64,000 bases of DNA from CAVXTT01 sp963764685 (GCA_963764685.1 CAVXTT010000021.1:310001-374000); one strand, 5' to 3'. Positions 50,635 to 59,908 are shown, counted from the first letter of the stretch. Made by a program: numbers and translations. Notes: generated by a model from the sequence alone, not told the origin.

Positions 50635-52034
50635 TGAATCAGCAGGAAAGCTTTAGAGATTCACTTGCTACTGTAAGTAAGGAGGGGAAAAGAAAATGGA
50701 TCTATCCTAAGAAACCCGCGGGTAGATTCTATTCTGCAAGAACTATTGTAAGCTTTTTACTTCTGCTGATTCTTTTTGTTATACCTTTCATAAAAACGGG
50801 GGGACATCCGTTATTTCTTTTTGATATACTTGGAAGGAACTTCATTTTATTCGGAGTTCCTTTTGGTCCGCACGACTTCCACCTGTTTGTCCTTGTAATG
50901 ATCGGACTTATTATATTCATCATACTTTTTACGGCAGTATTCGGAAGGGTATTCTGCGGATGGGTATGCCCCCAGACCGTGTTTATGGAGATGGTCTTCA
51001 GAAAGATTGAATATTTCATCGAGGGGAGTGCAAAGGAACAGAGATCACTTAATGAGCAAGAGTGGAACGGGAGTAAATTTTTTAAGAAGACCTCCAAGCA
51101 TATTATCTTCTTCGGACTTGCATTCGTGATCGCAAATTTTCTGCTTGCATACATAATCGGGATGGATAACCTGGTTAAAATTATTACCGATCCCCCGGCA
51201 CAGCACCTCAGCGGGCTTTTATACATTACTTTATTTTCCGGGCTGTTCTACTGGATATTTGCATATTTCCGCGAGCAGGCGTGTACAATTGTATGTCCAT
51301 ACGGTAGGCTCCAGGGAGTTCTGCTCGATTCCAACTCATTAGTTATAGCATACGATTATAAAAGGGGGGAACCGAGAGGCAGGTTAACAAAAAATGAAGT
51401 GAGCAATAACGGGGATTGCATCGACTGCAAATTATGTGTTGATGTATGCCCCACCGGCATAGATATTCGCGACGGTATACAGCTCGAATGCGTAAACTGC
51501 ACTGCCTGTATTGATGCCTGCGATGAAGTTATGGTGAAAATAAAAAAACCCAAAGGTTTGATACGATATGATTCATTAAATGGAATTGATAAACAGCAGC
51601 GCTTTAGAATTACACCGCGTATAATGAGCTACTCTGCCCTCCTGCTGATACTTATTTCTGTCCTTACTTATCTCTTTACAGTAAGAACTGATTTTTCAGT
51701 TAATATTTTAAGAACACCCGGAATGCTGTTCCAGGAGCAGCCGGGAGATATTATCAGCAACCTGTATGACGTTTCGATAATCAATAAAACATTTAATAAA
51801 ATGCCCGTGCGGCTTAAGCTGGAAGAAAGCCGTGGTGAAATAAAATTAATAGGACAGGAAATAACACTCGGACCGCAGGGAAATTATGACGGCAAGTTCC
51901 TGGTGCTTATGCCAAAGGATGCCATAAATAAAATGAATACCATTCTAACAATCGGCGTATACTCGGATAAAGGACTGCTGCAGAAGATCAGGACATCATT
52001 TCTCGGACCAATGGAAGTAGAAGAGGAAGATTAA
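50634..52034 (+). CDS. ccoG: Cbb3 oxidase accessory iron-sulfur protein CcoG
   Basis: CcoG (RdxA/FixG) is a membrane iron-sulfur protein implicated in reducing copper for cbb3 assembly. The 466-residue protein has several membrane helices with conserved cysteine motifs (RVFCGWVCPQTVFMEMVFRK and TIVCPYGRLQGVLL). A ferredoxin-like domain with two 4Fe-4S motifs follows (CIDCKLCVDVCPTG and CVNCTACIDACDE), then a last helix and a C-terminal Ig-like domain. TTG at 50631 precedes the ATG; ATG at 50634 overlaps the ccoP stop by one base. The order after ccoP matches other cco clusters. Confidence 0.94.
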   Translation: MNQQESFRDSLATVSKEGKRKWIYPKKPAGRFYSARTIVSFLLLLILFVIPFIKTGGHPLFLFDILGRNFILFGVPFGPHDFHLFVLVMIGLIIFIILFTAVFGRVFCGWVCPQTVFMEMVFRKIEYFIEGSAKEQRSLNEQEWNGSKFFKKTSKHIIFFGLAFVIANFLLAYIIGMDNLVKIITDPPAQHLSGLLYITLFSGLFYWIFAYFREQACTIVCPYGRLQGVLLDSNSLVIAYDYKRGEPRGRLTKNEVSNNGDCIDCKLCVDVCPTGIDIRDGIQLECVNCTACIDACDEVMVKIKKPKGLIRYDSLNGIDKQQRFRITPRIMSYSALLLILISVLTYLFTVRTDFSVNILRTPGMLFQEQPGDIISNLYDVSIINKTFNKMPVRLKLEESRGEIKLIGQEITLGPQGNYDGKFLVLMPKDAINKMNTILTIGVYSDKGLLQKIRTSFLGPMEVEEED

Positions 52035-52042
52035 AAGCTGAT

Positions 52043-52492
52043 ATGAAATTAAAAATTAATTGGGGTACCGGAATACTTATAACTATTATACTATTTATAG
52101 CATCTGTGCTTATCCAGGTATTTTTTTATATGAAAATGGATGTCGACCTGGTAACTGATAATTATTACGAGAAGGAACTTAAATACGAGGACCATCTCGC
52201 AAGTGTAAGAAATAGTAATACGCTGAAATCAGATATTGGTATTGTCTATTCCGGGAATGAAATAAATATAAATTTCCCCGGGGGATACATTCACGATAAA
52301 ATTAAGGGGTCGCTTCTTTTCTACCGCCCTTCTGATTCATCAAAAGATTTTATGCTTATGCTTCGTCCCGATAATAATGGTCTGCAGAAAGTAAGTACTT
52401 CAAATCTTGCATCAGGTTACTGGAGATTAAAAATGAACTGGCAGTATGAGGATAAGTTGTATTACTATGAAAAATCAATTCTCATAAATTAA
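52043..52492 (+). CDS. ccoH: Cbb3 oxidase assembly protein CcoH/FixH
   Basis: The 149-residue protein has one N-terminal membrane helix (GILITIILFIASVLIQVFFY) followed by MDVDLVTDNYYEKELKYEDH, the FixH family signature, and a beta-rich periplasmic domain. FixH/CcoH interacts with the CcoI ATPase and the oxidase during assembly. It lies eight bases after ccoG, and its stop codon overlaps the start of the next gene by one base. Confidence 0.9.
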   Translation: MKLKINWGTGILITIILFIASVLIQVFFYMKMDVDLVTDNYYEKELKYEDHLASVRNSNTLKSDIGIVYSGNEININFPGGYIHDKIKGSLLFYRPSDSSKDFMLMLRPDNNGLQKVSTSNLASGYWRLKMNWQYEDKLYYYEKSILIN

Positions 52493-53202
52493 TGGAACTA
52501 TACGCAGCATTTATAATCGGGCTTGTCGGCAGTCTTCACTGCATAGGTATGTGTGGCCCCATAGCTTTAATGCTGCCGGTAAATTCAGAAAATAAAGGAA
52601 GCTATTTCTTTGGGAGACTGCTTTACAATTCAGGCAGGATATTAACTTACTCCCTTATGGGATTAATCGTCGGGTATATAGGCAATAAGGTTTCTCTATA
52701 TGGATACCAGCAGAGCCTGTCGATCATATTGGGAGTTATTATTCTGCTTATAGTGCTGATGCCAAAGAAATATTTAACACAGCTTGGCAGACTGACCTCC
52801 TATTACAATTTTTTAGCTTATATAAAAAACTCAATAGGAAAATTATTTAAAACAAAATCTTCAGGATCTTTATTTATTATAGGATTGCTGAACGGATTTC
52901 TTCCCTGCGGACTGGTTTACCTGGGTTTAGGAACTGCTGCTGCATCGGGCTCAGCATTAAGCGGGATGGCAGTAATGCTTCTTTTCGGAGCCGGAACTCT
53001 GCCGGTTATGTTTGCAGTATCTTCATTCTTCAAATTTTTCCCTCTTCATTTCAGGAACAAAGCTGTTAAGCTGGTCCCCTGGTTTGCCTTAGCGCTTGCT
53101 GTAATTTTTATTCTCCGCGGATTGAATTTAGGTATACCATATGTTAGTCCGAAAATGACTAAAGTGGCCTATTCCCGGGCTGATTGCTGCCAGGAACCCT
53201 GA
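52492..53202 (+). CDS. SafE/UreH-like membrane transporter of the cbb3 operon
   Basis: The 236-residue protein has six predicted membrane helices. It opens with the family signature GLVGSLHCIGMCGPIALMLP, which contains a conserved cysteine pair. A second repeat has NGFLPCGLVYLGLGTAAASG, again with a cysteine, fitting the duplicated DsbD-like (UreH/TauE-SafE) fold. Members found after ccoH are thought to move copper or another thiol-active substrate for oxidase assembly; this is inference from position. The C-terminus contains a DCCQEP tail that might bind metal. It closes the eight-gene cbb3 run, with overlap of one base to ccoH. Confidence 0.85.
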   Translation: MELYAAFIIGLVGSLHCIGMCGPIALMLPVNSENKGSYFFGRLLYNSGRILTYSLMGLIVGYIGNKVSLYGYQQSLSIILGVIILLIVLMPKKYLTQLGRLTSYYNFLAYIKNSIGKLFKTKSSGSLFIIGLLNGFLPCGLVYLGLGTAAASGSALSGMAVMLLFGAGTLPVMFAVSSFFKFFPLHFRNKAVKLVPWFALALAVIFILRGLNLGIPYVSPKMTKVAYSRADCCQEP

Positions 53203-53324
53203 ATCTTTAAGCTCCTTCAATTATAACGATACCCCGTTATTCGGGCATTTACCTTCAAAACATAAAAATTTCATCATTATTTAAGCCTCATTTAGTTTTG
53301 TGGAGATAAGCGGCAGAAGATGCC

Positions 53325-53410
53325 CGGATAATGATAAAGCAGGCGCCGGGCTATTTAGTCCGGAATTCGGCCGCGCACTGTCCGGGCATTGCCCGCGCAC
53401 TGTCCGTGCA
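53325..53410 (-). repeat. 80-base GC-rich dispersed repeat, copy 2
   Basis: Read on the minus strand this begins TGCACGGACAGTGCGCGGGC and continues through ATGCCCGGACAGTGCGCGGC and TAGCCCGG. It aligns with 15850-15925 over about 75 bases with roughly a dozen substitutions and one or two single-base gaps. On the plus strand the motif CGCGCACTGTCCG occurs twice in tandem. Confidence 0.65.
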
Positions 53411-53873
53411 TAAATATTTATAAATGATTTGTTTTTGAAAAAAAGGTGAAAAGTTTATAAAAATAAAAACACGGATTGCCTCTCCTTCCTGCGTTCATTC
53501 CACCAACAATGCCCGTATAAACTTTGGAATTTTTAATGCTGGTCTCGCTTGTAAAACCACTTTCTCTGAAAACATTAGATTGAAAGGAAAATAATAACGT
53601 GGAAAGTAACAGGACTGGTCTAAGATTCATATTTCTTAAATCTTTGTTATTATAACTTATATAATAATAGGCTATAAATAAAATAGAATTTTTATAACCG
53701 GGATGTCACTGATACATACCTGTCCAAACACATTAGAGTGGTTAAAAGTAAAGAATAATAAGGCAAATCGAACAGATCCTCTAAATTCAACATTAATCCC
53801 TCTTCCTAAAAAAACTGCTCTGGTCTTAAATCGACTCTGCCAAAGAACTGCATTCCTGATTTATAGAAAAATT

Positions 53874-54040
53874 TATATTACATATTTTTCATTGAACTCA
53901 ACACCAAATTGTTTCAATATCTCTATATATTCTTCTTTGAATGTTTTCTTTGCGTGATGTTTCTCCTGATTATTTATATAATTAATAACATTTGAGATTT
54001 GAGACCGGCTGTAGCTGAATCCTCCAAATCCTTCCTGCAA
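53874..54040 (-). mobile_element. IS200/REP-associated Y1 transposase, C-terminal remnant
   Basis: On the minus strand 55 codons read LQEGFGGFSYSRSQISNVIN, then YINNQEKHHAKKTFKEEYIE and ILKQFGVEFNEKYVI, followed by a stop at 53874. This is the end of the Y1 (HUH) transposase domain of the IS200-like group often called REP-associated transposases. It includes the FSYSRSQ block just before the tyrosine helix region and the HHxKKTFKEEY motif. Everything upstream of that (the HUH motif) is missing, so it is inactive. It is cut off right at the HU terminator, suggesting a deletion or insertion breakpoint. Confidence 0.82.
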
Positions 54041-54045
54041 ATAAA

Positions 54046-54068
54046 AAAGCCCTCACAAGGAGGGCTTT
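54046..54068 (-). terminator. Terminator of the HU gene
   Basis: AAAGCCCTC, loop ACAAG, GAGGGCTTT is a perfect nine-base-pair stem. On the minus strand it is followed by TTTATTTGCAGG, giving a T tract. It lies 19 bases after the HU stop codon. Confidence 0.9.
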
Positions 54069-54086
54069 TAGTTATACTTGAAATAT

Positions 54087-54380
54087 TTATTTCGAGGGTA
54101 AAACTGAGTCTTTGGCTGCTTTAGCAATTCTGAATTTTAGAACTCTCTTAGCAGGTATAACCATAGTTTCGCCGGTGGCAGGATTTCTTCCCATTCTTTT
54201 CTTGCGGTTAACAACAACGAGTTTGCCTAACCCGGGAAGAACAAAAGATTTTTTAGCTTCCTTGTAAGCCAGTGTTACAAGTTCATCAAGAAATTGACCG
54301 GCAAGCTTCTTAGTCGTTTTGGTTTTTGCTGCAAGATGAGTAAGAACTTCTGCTTTGGTCAATGGTTTATTGTTTGCCAT
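54087..54380 (-). CDS. HU/IHF-family DNA-binding protein
   Basis: The 97-residue protein is a bacterial histone-like protein. It has helical dimerisation segments (KAEVLTHLAAKTKTTKKLAG and ALVTLAY-type helix), then FVLPGLGKLVVVNRKKRMGR with the DNA-clamp arm RNPATGETMVIPAKRVLKFR. The RxGRNPxTGE motif inserts in the minor groove. Such proteins bend DNA and organise the nucleoid. The N-terminal 20 residues are richer in lysine and threonine than E. coli HU. It is monocistronic with its own terminator. Confidence 0.94.
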   Translation of the reverse strand: MANNKPLTKAEVLTHLAAKTKTTKKLAGQFLDELVTLAYKEAKKSFVLPGLGKLVVVNRKKRMGRNPATGETMVIPAKRVLKFRIAKAAKDSVLPSK

Positions 54381-54587
54381 AGTCTACGCCTCTTTATAAT
54401 GTTTGGTAATTTCGATGTAAATATCAAAAATTTTTACTCATAATACAAACAATGTATCAAATTATTTTTTTTGCCATCCCCCCGGGGGGTTCTATTTACA
54501 GGGGTTGGAATACATCCTGACTGATGGTCTTTGTAGCTTATTATTGATTTATTTATTTTCTTAATGATTTATTTGAAATTTTCCCCA

Positions 54588-56546
54588 ATGATAAAGTTCC
54601 TGCTCGTCCTTATTCTTTTCATTACTGCATCATCATATCCGCAGGTCTCTGATTCATTATTGAATGCCAAAGATACTTCAGCTGTTATAAAGCAGGACAC
54701 TATTCTTGTAACCGATACAACCAAAGTATACGACAGCACTGCAGTAATTAAACCCATAAAAGCCGATACCCTTCATCCCATAAATCAAAGGACATCATAC
54801 ACCGGCAGCTCTTTTATCGGTAAAAAAGTATTAAAGAACCTGTACAGCGCTTATGAAGGGTACTCTCTGCAGGAATCGGAAAATATATTTATAAGGGATT
54901 ATGCCTTCCTGGGTTACCCCGATGAGATATTCTACTATGGGACAAACAGTGTTAACCTGCTTGAGGATGGGCTTTCAGTAAATACCATGTTCGGATATGT
55001 AAATTCAAATCATATTGCCCTTGAGTCTGTCGATTCAATTGAATTTATTCCTGCTGTCCGGGGATTTCTGTACGGTCAGTCATTTAGTCAGACCTCGATA
55101 AATTTTGTTACCTACGATTTTGTATCGCAAAGTCCTTATACAAGAGTAAGATATTACGAGGGGCTTGAACGGGAAGGACTTGTGAGCGGAACTGTCAATT
55201 TCCTTCTTTTTAACAAAATGAATTTATATGCAGATATTACCAACAGGTCTTCCGATCCCAGGTATTTTAATACTGATCTGAGCAGCTGGCAGGGAAAGGT
55301 TAAAGCAAAATATTTCTTTTCGGATAAGTACAACCTGCTTGCGTCGTATAATTTTAATCATTTCTTCTCCGGCTTTAACGGCGGTGTTGATATCGACAGT
55401 ATTGCTTCGGCAACAAGCAGCATAGGAAGTGTTCTTTATGATGAAATACTTGCACCGGTAGTTTACAGAACAAGACAACTGGAAGATAAACAGCATCTGT
55501 TCAGGTTAAGGTTCCTTGCGCTGCCTGCACGGGGGTTCTTTACTGATTTTAATTTATACTACAGCTTCTCCCACCTGCGGCTCTTTGCAAATGAAGATTT
55601 CACTGCATCGGATTTTGCTTATAAATCTAAATCATTCGGAGCTTATATTGATCAAAGATATACCAGGGGACCGCTAACACTGGAACTGAGAGGAGATTAC
55701 AATCATTCCAATCTTCTTATAAATCTGTATGAGCCTGAAAATCCCATAAGTAATAAGGATTATAATGCCTTATCCTTATCGGCTGCCGGATACCTGAGTA
55801 TTTTAGATTCACTTGTTATTCCATCTGTCTTCTATCGTTACGGTAATACAAAAATTACTGAGACTGACAATCAGCACGGTGCAGGGGCGGACATTTTCAT
55901 ACGCCCTCTGAATTTTCTGACCTTCTATACCGGTTATTCCTTCTTCGATAATTTATTCAGTGATCAGACCGGAACAACTTTTCAGGCTGGCGCATCCGGT
56001 CAGTTTGGTCTGTTTAAATTAAAGGGGGAATATTACACGAGAAATAACTTCCGGAGAGCCCTGTATTTCGGGGGAAGTGAAAATATTTACGGACTCCTCA
56101 ATAACTACCCGGTGGAAGTAAACCATTCCGGAATAGATGCCTCTGCTGAATTAAGGGTCTGGGGCTTTTTCCTTTCTTCAACAATAAATTATCCTTTCCT
56201 TTCCGACAGTAAAGAGGTTACAGGATTACCGGAATTAATTTCCCGTACAGGGTTTTATTTCTGGGACTATTTATTTTCAGGGAGTCTCGACTTGAAGACA
56301 GGATTCACATTCACATACTGGGGCGAACAATTCCTTAGTAATGAACATTCCAGAACAGATTATTCCCCCTATTATGTACCTGAAGCATATAGAATTGATT
56401 TTACATTTTCAGGAGAGATTGAAAAAGCGGCTATATTATTTTTTACCTGGGAGAATATAACCGACAATCAATTTTATATTACGCCTTTCTACCCGATGCC
56501 TTTTTCAGGTTTCAAGTTTGGAGTGTCCTGGGAACTATTCAATTAG
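54588..56546 (+). CDS. Large outer-membrane beta-barrel protein, TonB-receptor-like
   Basis: From ATG 54588 the protein has 652 residues with a signal peptide (MIKFLLVLILFITASSYPQ). A low-complexity threonine- and aspartate-rich linker follows (KQDTILVTDTTKVYDS). A plug-like domain then has FLGYPDEIFYYGTNSVNLLE, LEDGLSVNTMFG and SVDSIEFIPAVRGFLYGQSF, which parallel the plug motifs of TonB-dependent receptors (DG near LxxxD, SIEIIxG). The rest alternates aromatic and polar residues as in a long barrel, and the chain ends FKFGVSWELFN. No clear TonB box is seen, so it may be a receptor-like porin. ATG at 54564 is an alternative start. The DUF885 gene follows immediately. Confidence 0.68.
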   Translation: MIKFLLVLILFITASSYPQVSDSLLNAKDTSAVIKQDTILVTDTTKVYDSTAVIKPIKADTLHPINQRTSYTGSSFIGKKVLKNLYSAYEGYSLQESENIFIRDYAFLGYPDEIFYYGTNSVNLLEDGLSVNTMFGYVNSNHIALESVDSIEFIPAVRGFLYGQSFSQTSINFVTYDFVSQSPYTRVRYYEGLEREGLVSGTVNFLLFNKMNLYADITNRSSDPRYFNTDLSSWQGKVKAKYFFSDKYNLLASYNFNHFFSGFNGGVDIDSIASATSSIGSVLYDEILAPVVYRTRQLEDKQHLFRLRFLALPARGFFTDFNLYYSFSHLRLFANEDFTASDFAYKSKSFGAYIDQRYTRGPLTLELRGDYNHSNLLINLYEPENPISNKDYNALSLSAAGYLSILDSLVIPSVFYRYGNTKITETDNQHGAGADIFIRPLNFLTFYTGYSFFDNLFSDQTGTTFQAGASGQFGLFKLKGEYYTRNNFRRALYFGGSENIYGLLNNYPVEVNHSGIDASAELRVWGFFLSSTINYPFLSDSKEVTGLPELISRTGFYFWDYLFSGSLDLKTGFTFTYWGEQFLSNEHSRTDYSPYYVPEAYRIDFTFSGEIEKAAILFFTWENITDNQFYITPFYPMPFSGFKFGVSWELFN

Positions 56547-56553
56547 GAGCATA

Positions 56554-57880
56554 ATGAAATTTGTTTATCTGACAGTTGTTATTTTATCTTTATTAATTTT
56601 TTCCTGCACAAAGGAAAACACAACACCATCAAACGAACTGGATAATAAAATGAACAGCATTGCCGAATCTTATGTTAAGCTTATTCTGAATATCGGGTTA
56701 TATGATCCTGATTATGTTGACGCCTATTATGGTCCCGCGGAATGGAAACCCGCAGCCGCAGATGGTACGGGAGATAGTGTAATATTCAGCGGATTATATT
56801 CTAAGGCAGATACACTTCTTGATGAACTTGAATCATTGTCTTCTTTTAAAGCAGATGAACTTCAGACACTCAGGTTCAGGTATTTATACAAACAGATCCT
56901 TTCTGCAAAAGCACGGATATTTATGCTGGCGGAAGGACATTTTTCGTTTGATGAGGAAACCAGGGCGTTGTATGATGTTTCTGCTCCTCATCACGATTCT
57001 TCATTTTTTATGACACAGATTGATGAGCTGGATAAAATACTACCGGGCAAAGGAGATGTTCAGAAGCGTTTGGAGAAATTCAGGAATGATTTTATTATTC
57101 CGGTTGATAAACTTGATGAGGTATTCCAGGCAGCTATTAATCGAATGCCGTAAACGGACATTGAATCATATTAAACTTCCCCCGGATGAGAACTTCAAGG
57201 TGGAATATGTCAGCGGCAAGCCGTGGTCTGCATATAACTGGTATAAAGGCAGCAGTTACAGCGTTATACAGGTTAATACCGGATTACCGATATATATTGA
57301 CCGTGCTGTAGATCTTGCAGCCCACGAAGGTTATCCGGGTCATCACGTTTATAATGTGCTCCTGGAACATAATATGGTAAAAAGGAATAAATGGATGGAG
57401 TTCAGCGTTTATCCTTTATTCAGTCCGCAGTCGCTGATTGCCGAAGGGACTGCAAACTTCGGAATAAATATGGCTTTCCCGGGAGACTCGAGAATTGCAT
57501 TCGAAAGGGATGTGCTGTTCCCTATTGCAGGGCTCGATACGTCATTGACTGATGATTTTTATTTGGTCCTGGAGATCACCGGAAAACTGGAGTATGCTTT
57601 TAACGAAGCCGCCAGAAATTATCTGGACGGGAAATTCACAAGAGATCAGGCAATTGAATGGATGATGAAATACGGACTGCGTACAAAGGAACGGGCGGAA
57701 CAGAATATACGTTTTATAGAAAAATACAGGAGCTATGTCATTAATTATAACCTGGGACAGGATATTGTGAAGAACTATATAGAAAAGAAAGCCGGCACGG
57801 AAGATAGTGAAATGAGATGGCGTGTATTTGAGAAAATAATATCAACCCCACAAACCCCTTCGGGACTACAGGAGGAATAG
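56554..57880 (+). pseudogene. DUF885 lipoprotein (probable M32/M3-like metallopeptidase), one frameshift
   Basis: ATG at 56554 follows an AGGAG site and gives a lipoprotein signal (KFVYLTVVILSLLIFSC). The first frame covers the helical N-terminal half and stops at 57153. The +1 frame carries on with ECRKRTLNHIKLPPDENF, VQVNTGLPIYIDRAVDLAAH and the zinc motif AAHEGYPGHHVYN (HExxxH type), then ends at 57880. Removing one base near 57142 (the C in TTAATCGAATG) joins the frames as AAINECRKRTL, a typical DUF885 sequence. The family has a carboxypeptidase-like HExxxHH site and is thought to be a peptidase. As in the NRDE gene, the extra base is a C within AATCGA. Confidence 0.85.
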
Positions 57881-57882
57881 CA

Positions 57883-58947
57883 ATGAAGTTCGAGGCTGAT
57901 AAAACAGTAAAGTTTTTCGTCTCAGTAATCGGTATAGCAGTAATTGCATTTGTTTTAAGAGAGCTGAGCAGCATTTTCATTCCGCTCATCATAGCCTACT
58001 TTTTATTTTTCGTGTTCTCCCCTATCAATCATTTTTTCAAGAAGTGGAAAATCCCCCTGTTCTTAATTACCATTCTGGATCTTGCATTTATTTTATTCGC
58101 CGTCTGGATTATTTCAGCTTTTCTGATAGATACATTTTCCCGGTTCGGCGAAAGCCTCCCTGAATATGCCGAAAAGCTGAACAGGCTGGTTTCATCCGCA
58201 GCAGTATCCCTAAGAATTGATGATCCCTACTTAAAAAACTTTTCTATCCAGAATGCGATCGGCAATATTGATTATAAATCATATGCCGGGGGGATTTTCT
58301 CTTCTACTTTTTCATTACTGGGAAGCGTCCTGTTTATTGTGTTTTTCTTTGTATTTGTTTTATCCGGGCACGAAACAATATACCAGGCTCTCAAAAGAAG
58401 ATTCCCGGTTCAAAATGATAATCCGCCTGATAAACCTTCTGAAGGTGAAGGAAGAGTAACAGAAACTTTTAACAAGATCACTGCTCAGATCCAGAAATAT
58501 ATTATCAGCAAATTTTTAATTAACCTTGCTGCAGGGTTTACAGGCTATGTTGTGCTGGGATGGATAGGATTGGATTTCCCCTTAATATGGGGTGTGTTTA
58601 TTTTTCTTTTTAACTTCATTCCCGCAATAGGAAGTGCGATAGCCCTTGTACTGCCGGTACTGATGGCACTGGTACAGTATGAGTCGACCGGCATACCCAT
58701 ACTGATCCTGATCGTAATTATCCTTATGCAATCTGTCTTTTTTAATGTTATCGAACCTATGGTCATCGGCAGAAGATTAAACTTAAATCCCCTTCTTATT
58801 CTGATTTCAGTTTTAGTCTGGGGATATATCTGGGGTATTATTGGTATGCTTCTGGCTGTACCCCTTACTGCTATAATTAATATTGTAATCTCAAATTCAG
58901 ACTCAAAGAATATGAATTTCTTAGCTGATCTGATGAGCCAGGACTGA
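57883..58947 (+). CDS. AI-2E family transporter (PerM/TqsA type)
   Basis: The 354-residue protein has about eight membrane helices, starting with FFVSVIGIAVIAFVLRELSS. The conserved AI-2E family signatures are IIAYFLFFVFSPINHFFKKW in the first third and FPLIWGVFIFLFNFIPAIGS plus IEPMVIGRRLNLNPLLILIS in the last third. These match the family around E. coli TqsA and PerM, which have been linked to signal or metabolite efflux. The actual substrate is unknown. AGGAGG lies just upstream. It begins two bases after the end of the DUF885 frame and is probably in the same operon. Confidence 0.93.
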   Translation: MKFEADKTVKFFVSVIGIAVIAFVLRELSSIFIPLIIAYFLFFVFSPINHFFKKWKIPLFLITILDLAFILFAVWIISAFLIDTFSRFGESLPEYAEKLNRLVSSAAVSLRIDDPYLKNFSIQNAIGNIDYKSYAGGIFSSTFSLLGSVLFIVFFFVFVLSGHETIYQALKRRFPVQNDNPPDKPSEGEGRVTETFNKITAQIQKYIISKFLINLAAGFTGYVVLGWIGLDFPLIWGVFIFLFNFIPAIGSAIALVLPVLMALVQYESTGIPILILIVIILMQSVFFNVIEPMVIGRRLNLNPLLILISVLVWGYIWGIIGMLLAVPLTAIINIVISNSDSKNMNFLADLMSQD

Positions 58948-59030
58948 GAGTCCTTTGGGTAAATGTGATTTTAATTATATTATTACATAACTGCATTAAG
59001 CATATTTATTTCTAACAAAACGGGAAAATA

Positions 59031-59537
59031 ATGAGACAATATTACATCGCTTTCGCTTTACTTATGGCTGTATTATGTACAGGAGAAATAAAGGCGCAAT
59101 CTCCCCAGGGAGAGGATTTCGGATTTGGAATAATACTTGGCGAGCCGACAGGAGCAACATTGAAGTTCTGGACTCAGCGCAGTAATGCATTCGTTGTGGA
59201 TGTTGGTGCATCCTATTTCGGAAGCCCCAGGATCGGCGTTGATTATCTATGGCACTTTGATGCCTTTAAGTCGGATATCGCATACCTGTATGCCGGACCT
59301 GGTGCAGCCATAGGATTCGGAGAAAGTAACGGATTCTGGTACAAAGACCATGGTGATAAATATTTTTATAAGACTGAAGGTGAAATAGGATTGGGTGTCC
59401 GCGGAGTTTTTGGCGTAAATGTTATTCCAAGAGATACTCCTATCGAAACATTTTTTGAAATAGGTGTATTGATAGGACTGGCGCCTGATTTTGGATCTTC
59501 AATAGATGCGGCAATAGGTATAAGATTTTACCCGTAG
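59031..59537 (+). CDS. Small outer-membrane beta-barrel protein
   Basis: The 168-residue protein has a signal peptide (MRQYYIAFALLMAVLCTGEI then KAQ) and a compact barrel with eight or so strands (FGFGIILGEPTGATLKFWTQ, VVDVGASYFGSPRIGVDYLW, IAYLYAGPGAAIGFGESNG, and a terminal IDAAIGIRFYP). The glycine-rich alternating pattern resembles small OmpX-like and DUF3996-type barrels. It ends in proline after a tyrosine, and its role is unknown. The next gene starts 32 bases later on the same strand. Confidence 0.68.
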   Translation: MRQYYIAFALLMAVLCTGEIKAQSPQGEDFGFGIILGEPTGATLKFWTQRSNAFVVDVGASYFGSPRIGVDYLWHFDAFKSDIAYLYAGPGAAIGFGESNGFWYKDHGDKYFYKTEGEIGLGVRGVFGVNVIPRDTPIETFFEIGVLIGLAPDFGSSIDAAIGIRFYP

Positions 59538-59569
59538 AGAATTTATTAAAAAAAATGAAAGGATATGCT

Positions 59570-59863
59570 ATGCCGAGAAGCTGGAGTGATAAAGACGAAA
59601 GACAATATGAACATATTAAGGATAGTGCAAAGAAAAAAGGTCGTTCTCCCGGACGGGCAAAACAAATAGCCGCAAGAACAGTAAACAAGCAGCGGCGTGA
59701 AGAGCATCGCACTCCTAATAAAACAACACAGGGAACTGGTAATCCCAATAAAGGTTATGAAGACAGGACTAAAACTGAGCTTTATAATATTGCCAAAAAG
59801 AAGAATATTTCCGGCAGAAGTAAAATGTCCAAACCGGAACTTATAAAAGCCTTAAAGAAGTAG
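59570..59863 (+). CDS. Basic protein with a Rho N-terminal/SAP-like domain
   Basis: Starting at 59570, behind AAAGGA, the 97-residue protein opens with MPRSWSDKDERQYEHIKDSA and continues KKKGRSPGRAKQIAARTVNK, a very basic sequence. Its C-terminus (TELYNIAKKKNISGRSKMSK then PELIKALKK) is a Rho_N/SAP-like helix-extended-loop motif that binds nucleic acid. Similar proteins are labelled plasmid stabilisation or Rho-terminator-like. The frame reaches back five codons to 59555, but the ribosome site favours the internal ATG. It probably binds DNA or RNA in the cytoplasm. A strong terminator follows. Confidence 0.72.
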   Translation: MPRSWSDKDERQYEHIKDSAKKKGRSPGRAKQIAARTVNKQRREEHRTPNKTTQGTGNPNKGYEDRTKTELYNIAKKKNISGRSKMSKPELIKALKK

Positions 59864-59870
59864 TATTCAG

Positions 59871-59908
59871 GCACTTTAGCTGATAAAGCTAAAGTGCTTA
59901 TTTTTTTT
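59871..59908 (+). terminator. Rho-independent terminator between convergent genes
   Basis: GCACTTTAGC, loop TGATAAA, GCTAAAGTGC followed by TTATTTTTTTT. A perfect ten-base-pair stem and T tract, eight bases after the basic protein gene and touching the end of the convergent matrixin gene. Confidence 0.93.

Larger units (their letters stand above)
53203..54086. other. Intergenic region with repeat and transposase remnant
   Basis: About 880 bases after the cbb3 operon. It contains copy 2 of the 80-base GC-rich repeat (53325-53410), an unassigned A/T-rich stretch (53411-53870), the C-terminal remnant of a Y1-type transposase on the minus strand (53874-54040) and the HU terminator. Frames on either strand between 53418 and 53957 have no recognisable homology and are probably non-coding. 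Confidence 0.6.

Noticed and set aside
53418..53957. Two open frames after the cbb3 operon (minus 53418-53630, plus 53703-53957)
   Set aside because: No ribosome site, no recognisable family; the second is antisense to the transposase remnant.
53203..54086. Complete insertion sequence downstream of the cbb3 operon
   Set aside because: Only the last 55 codons of a Y1 transposase remain; the HUH motif and element ends are absent.
39268..57142. Programmed frameshifting as the reason for the broken genes
   Set aside because: The break sites lack a slippery heptamer or a nearby pseudoknot pattern, and the genes (NRDE, DUF885, cobO-like, wbpA-like) are not known to use it.
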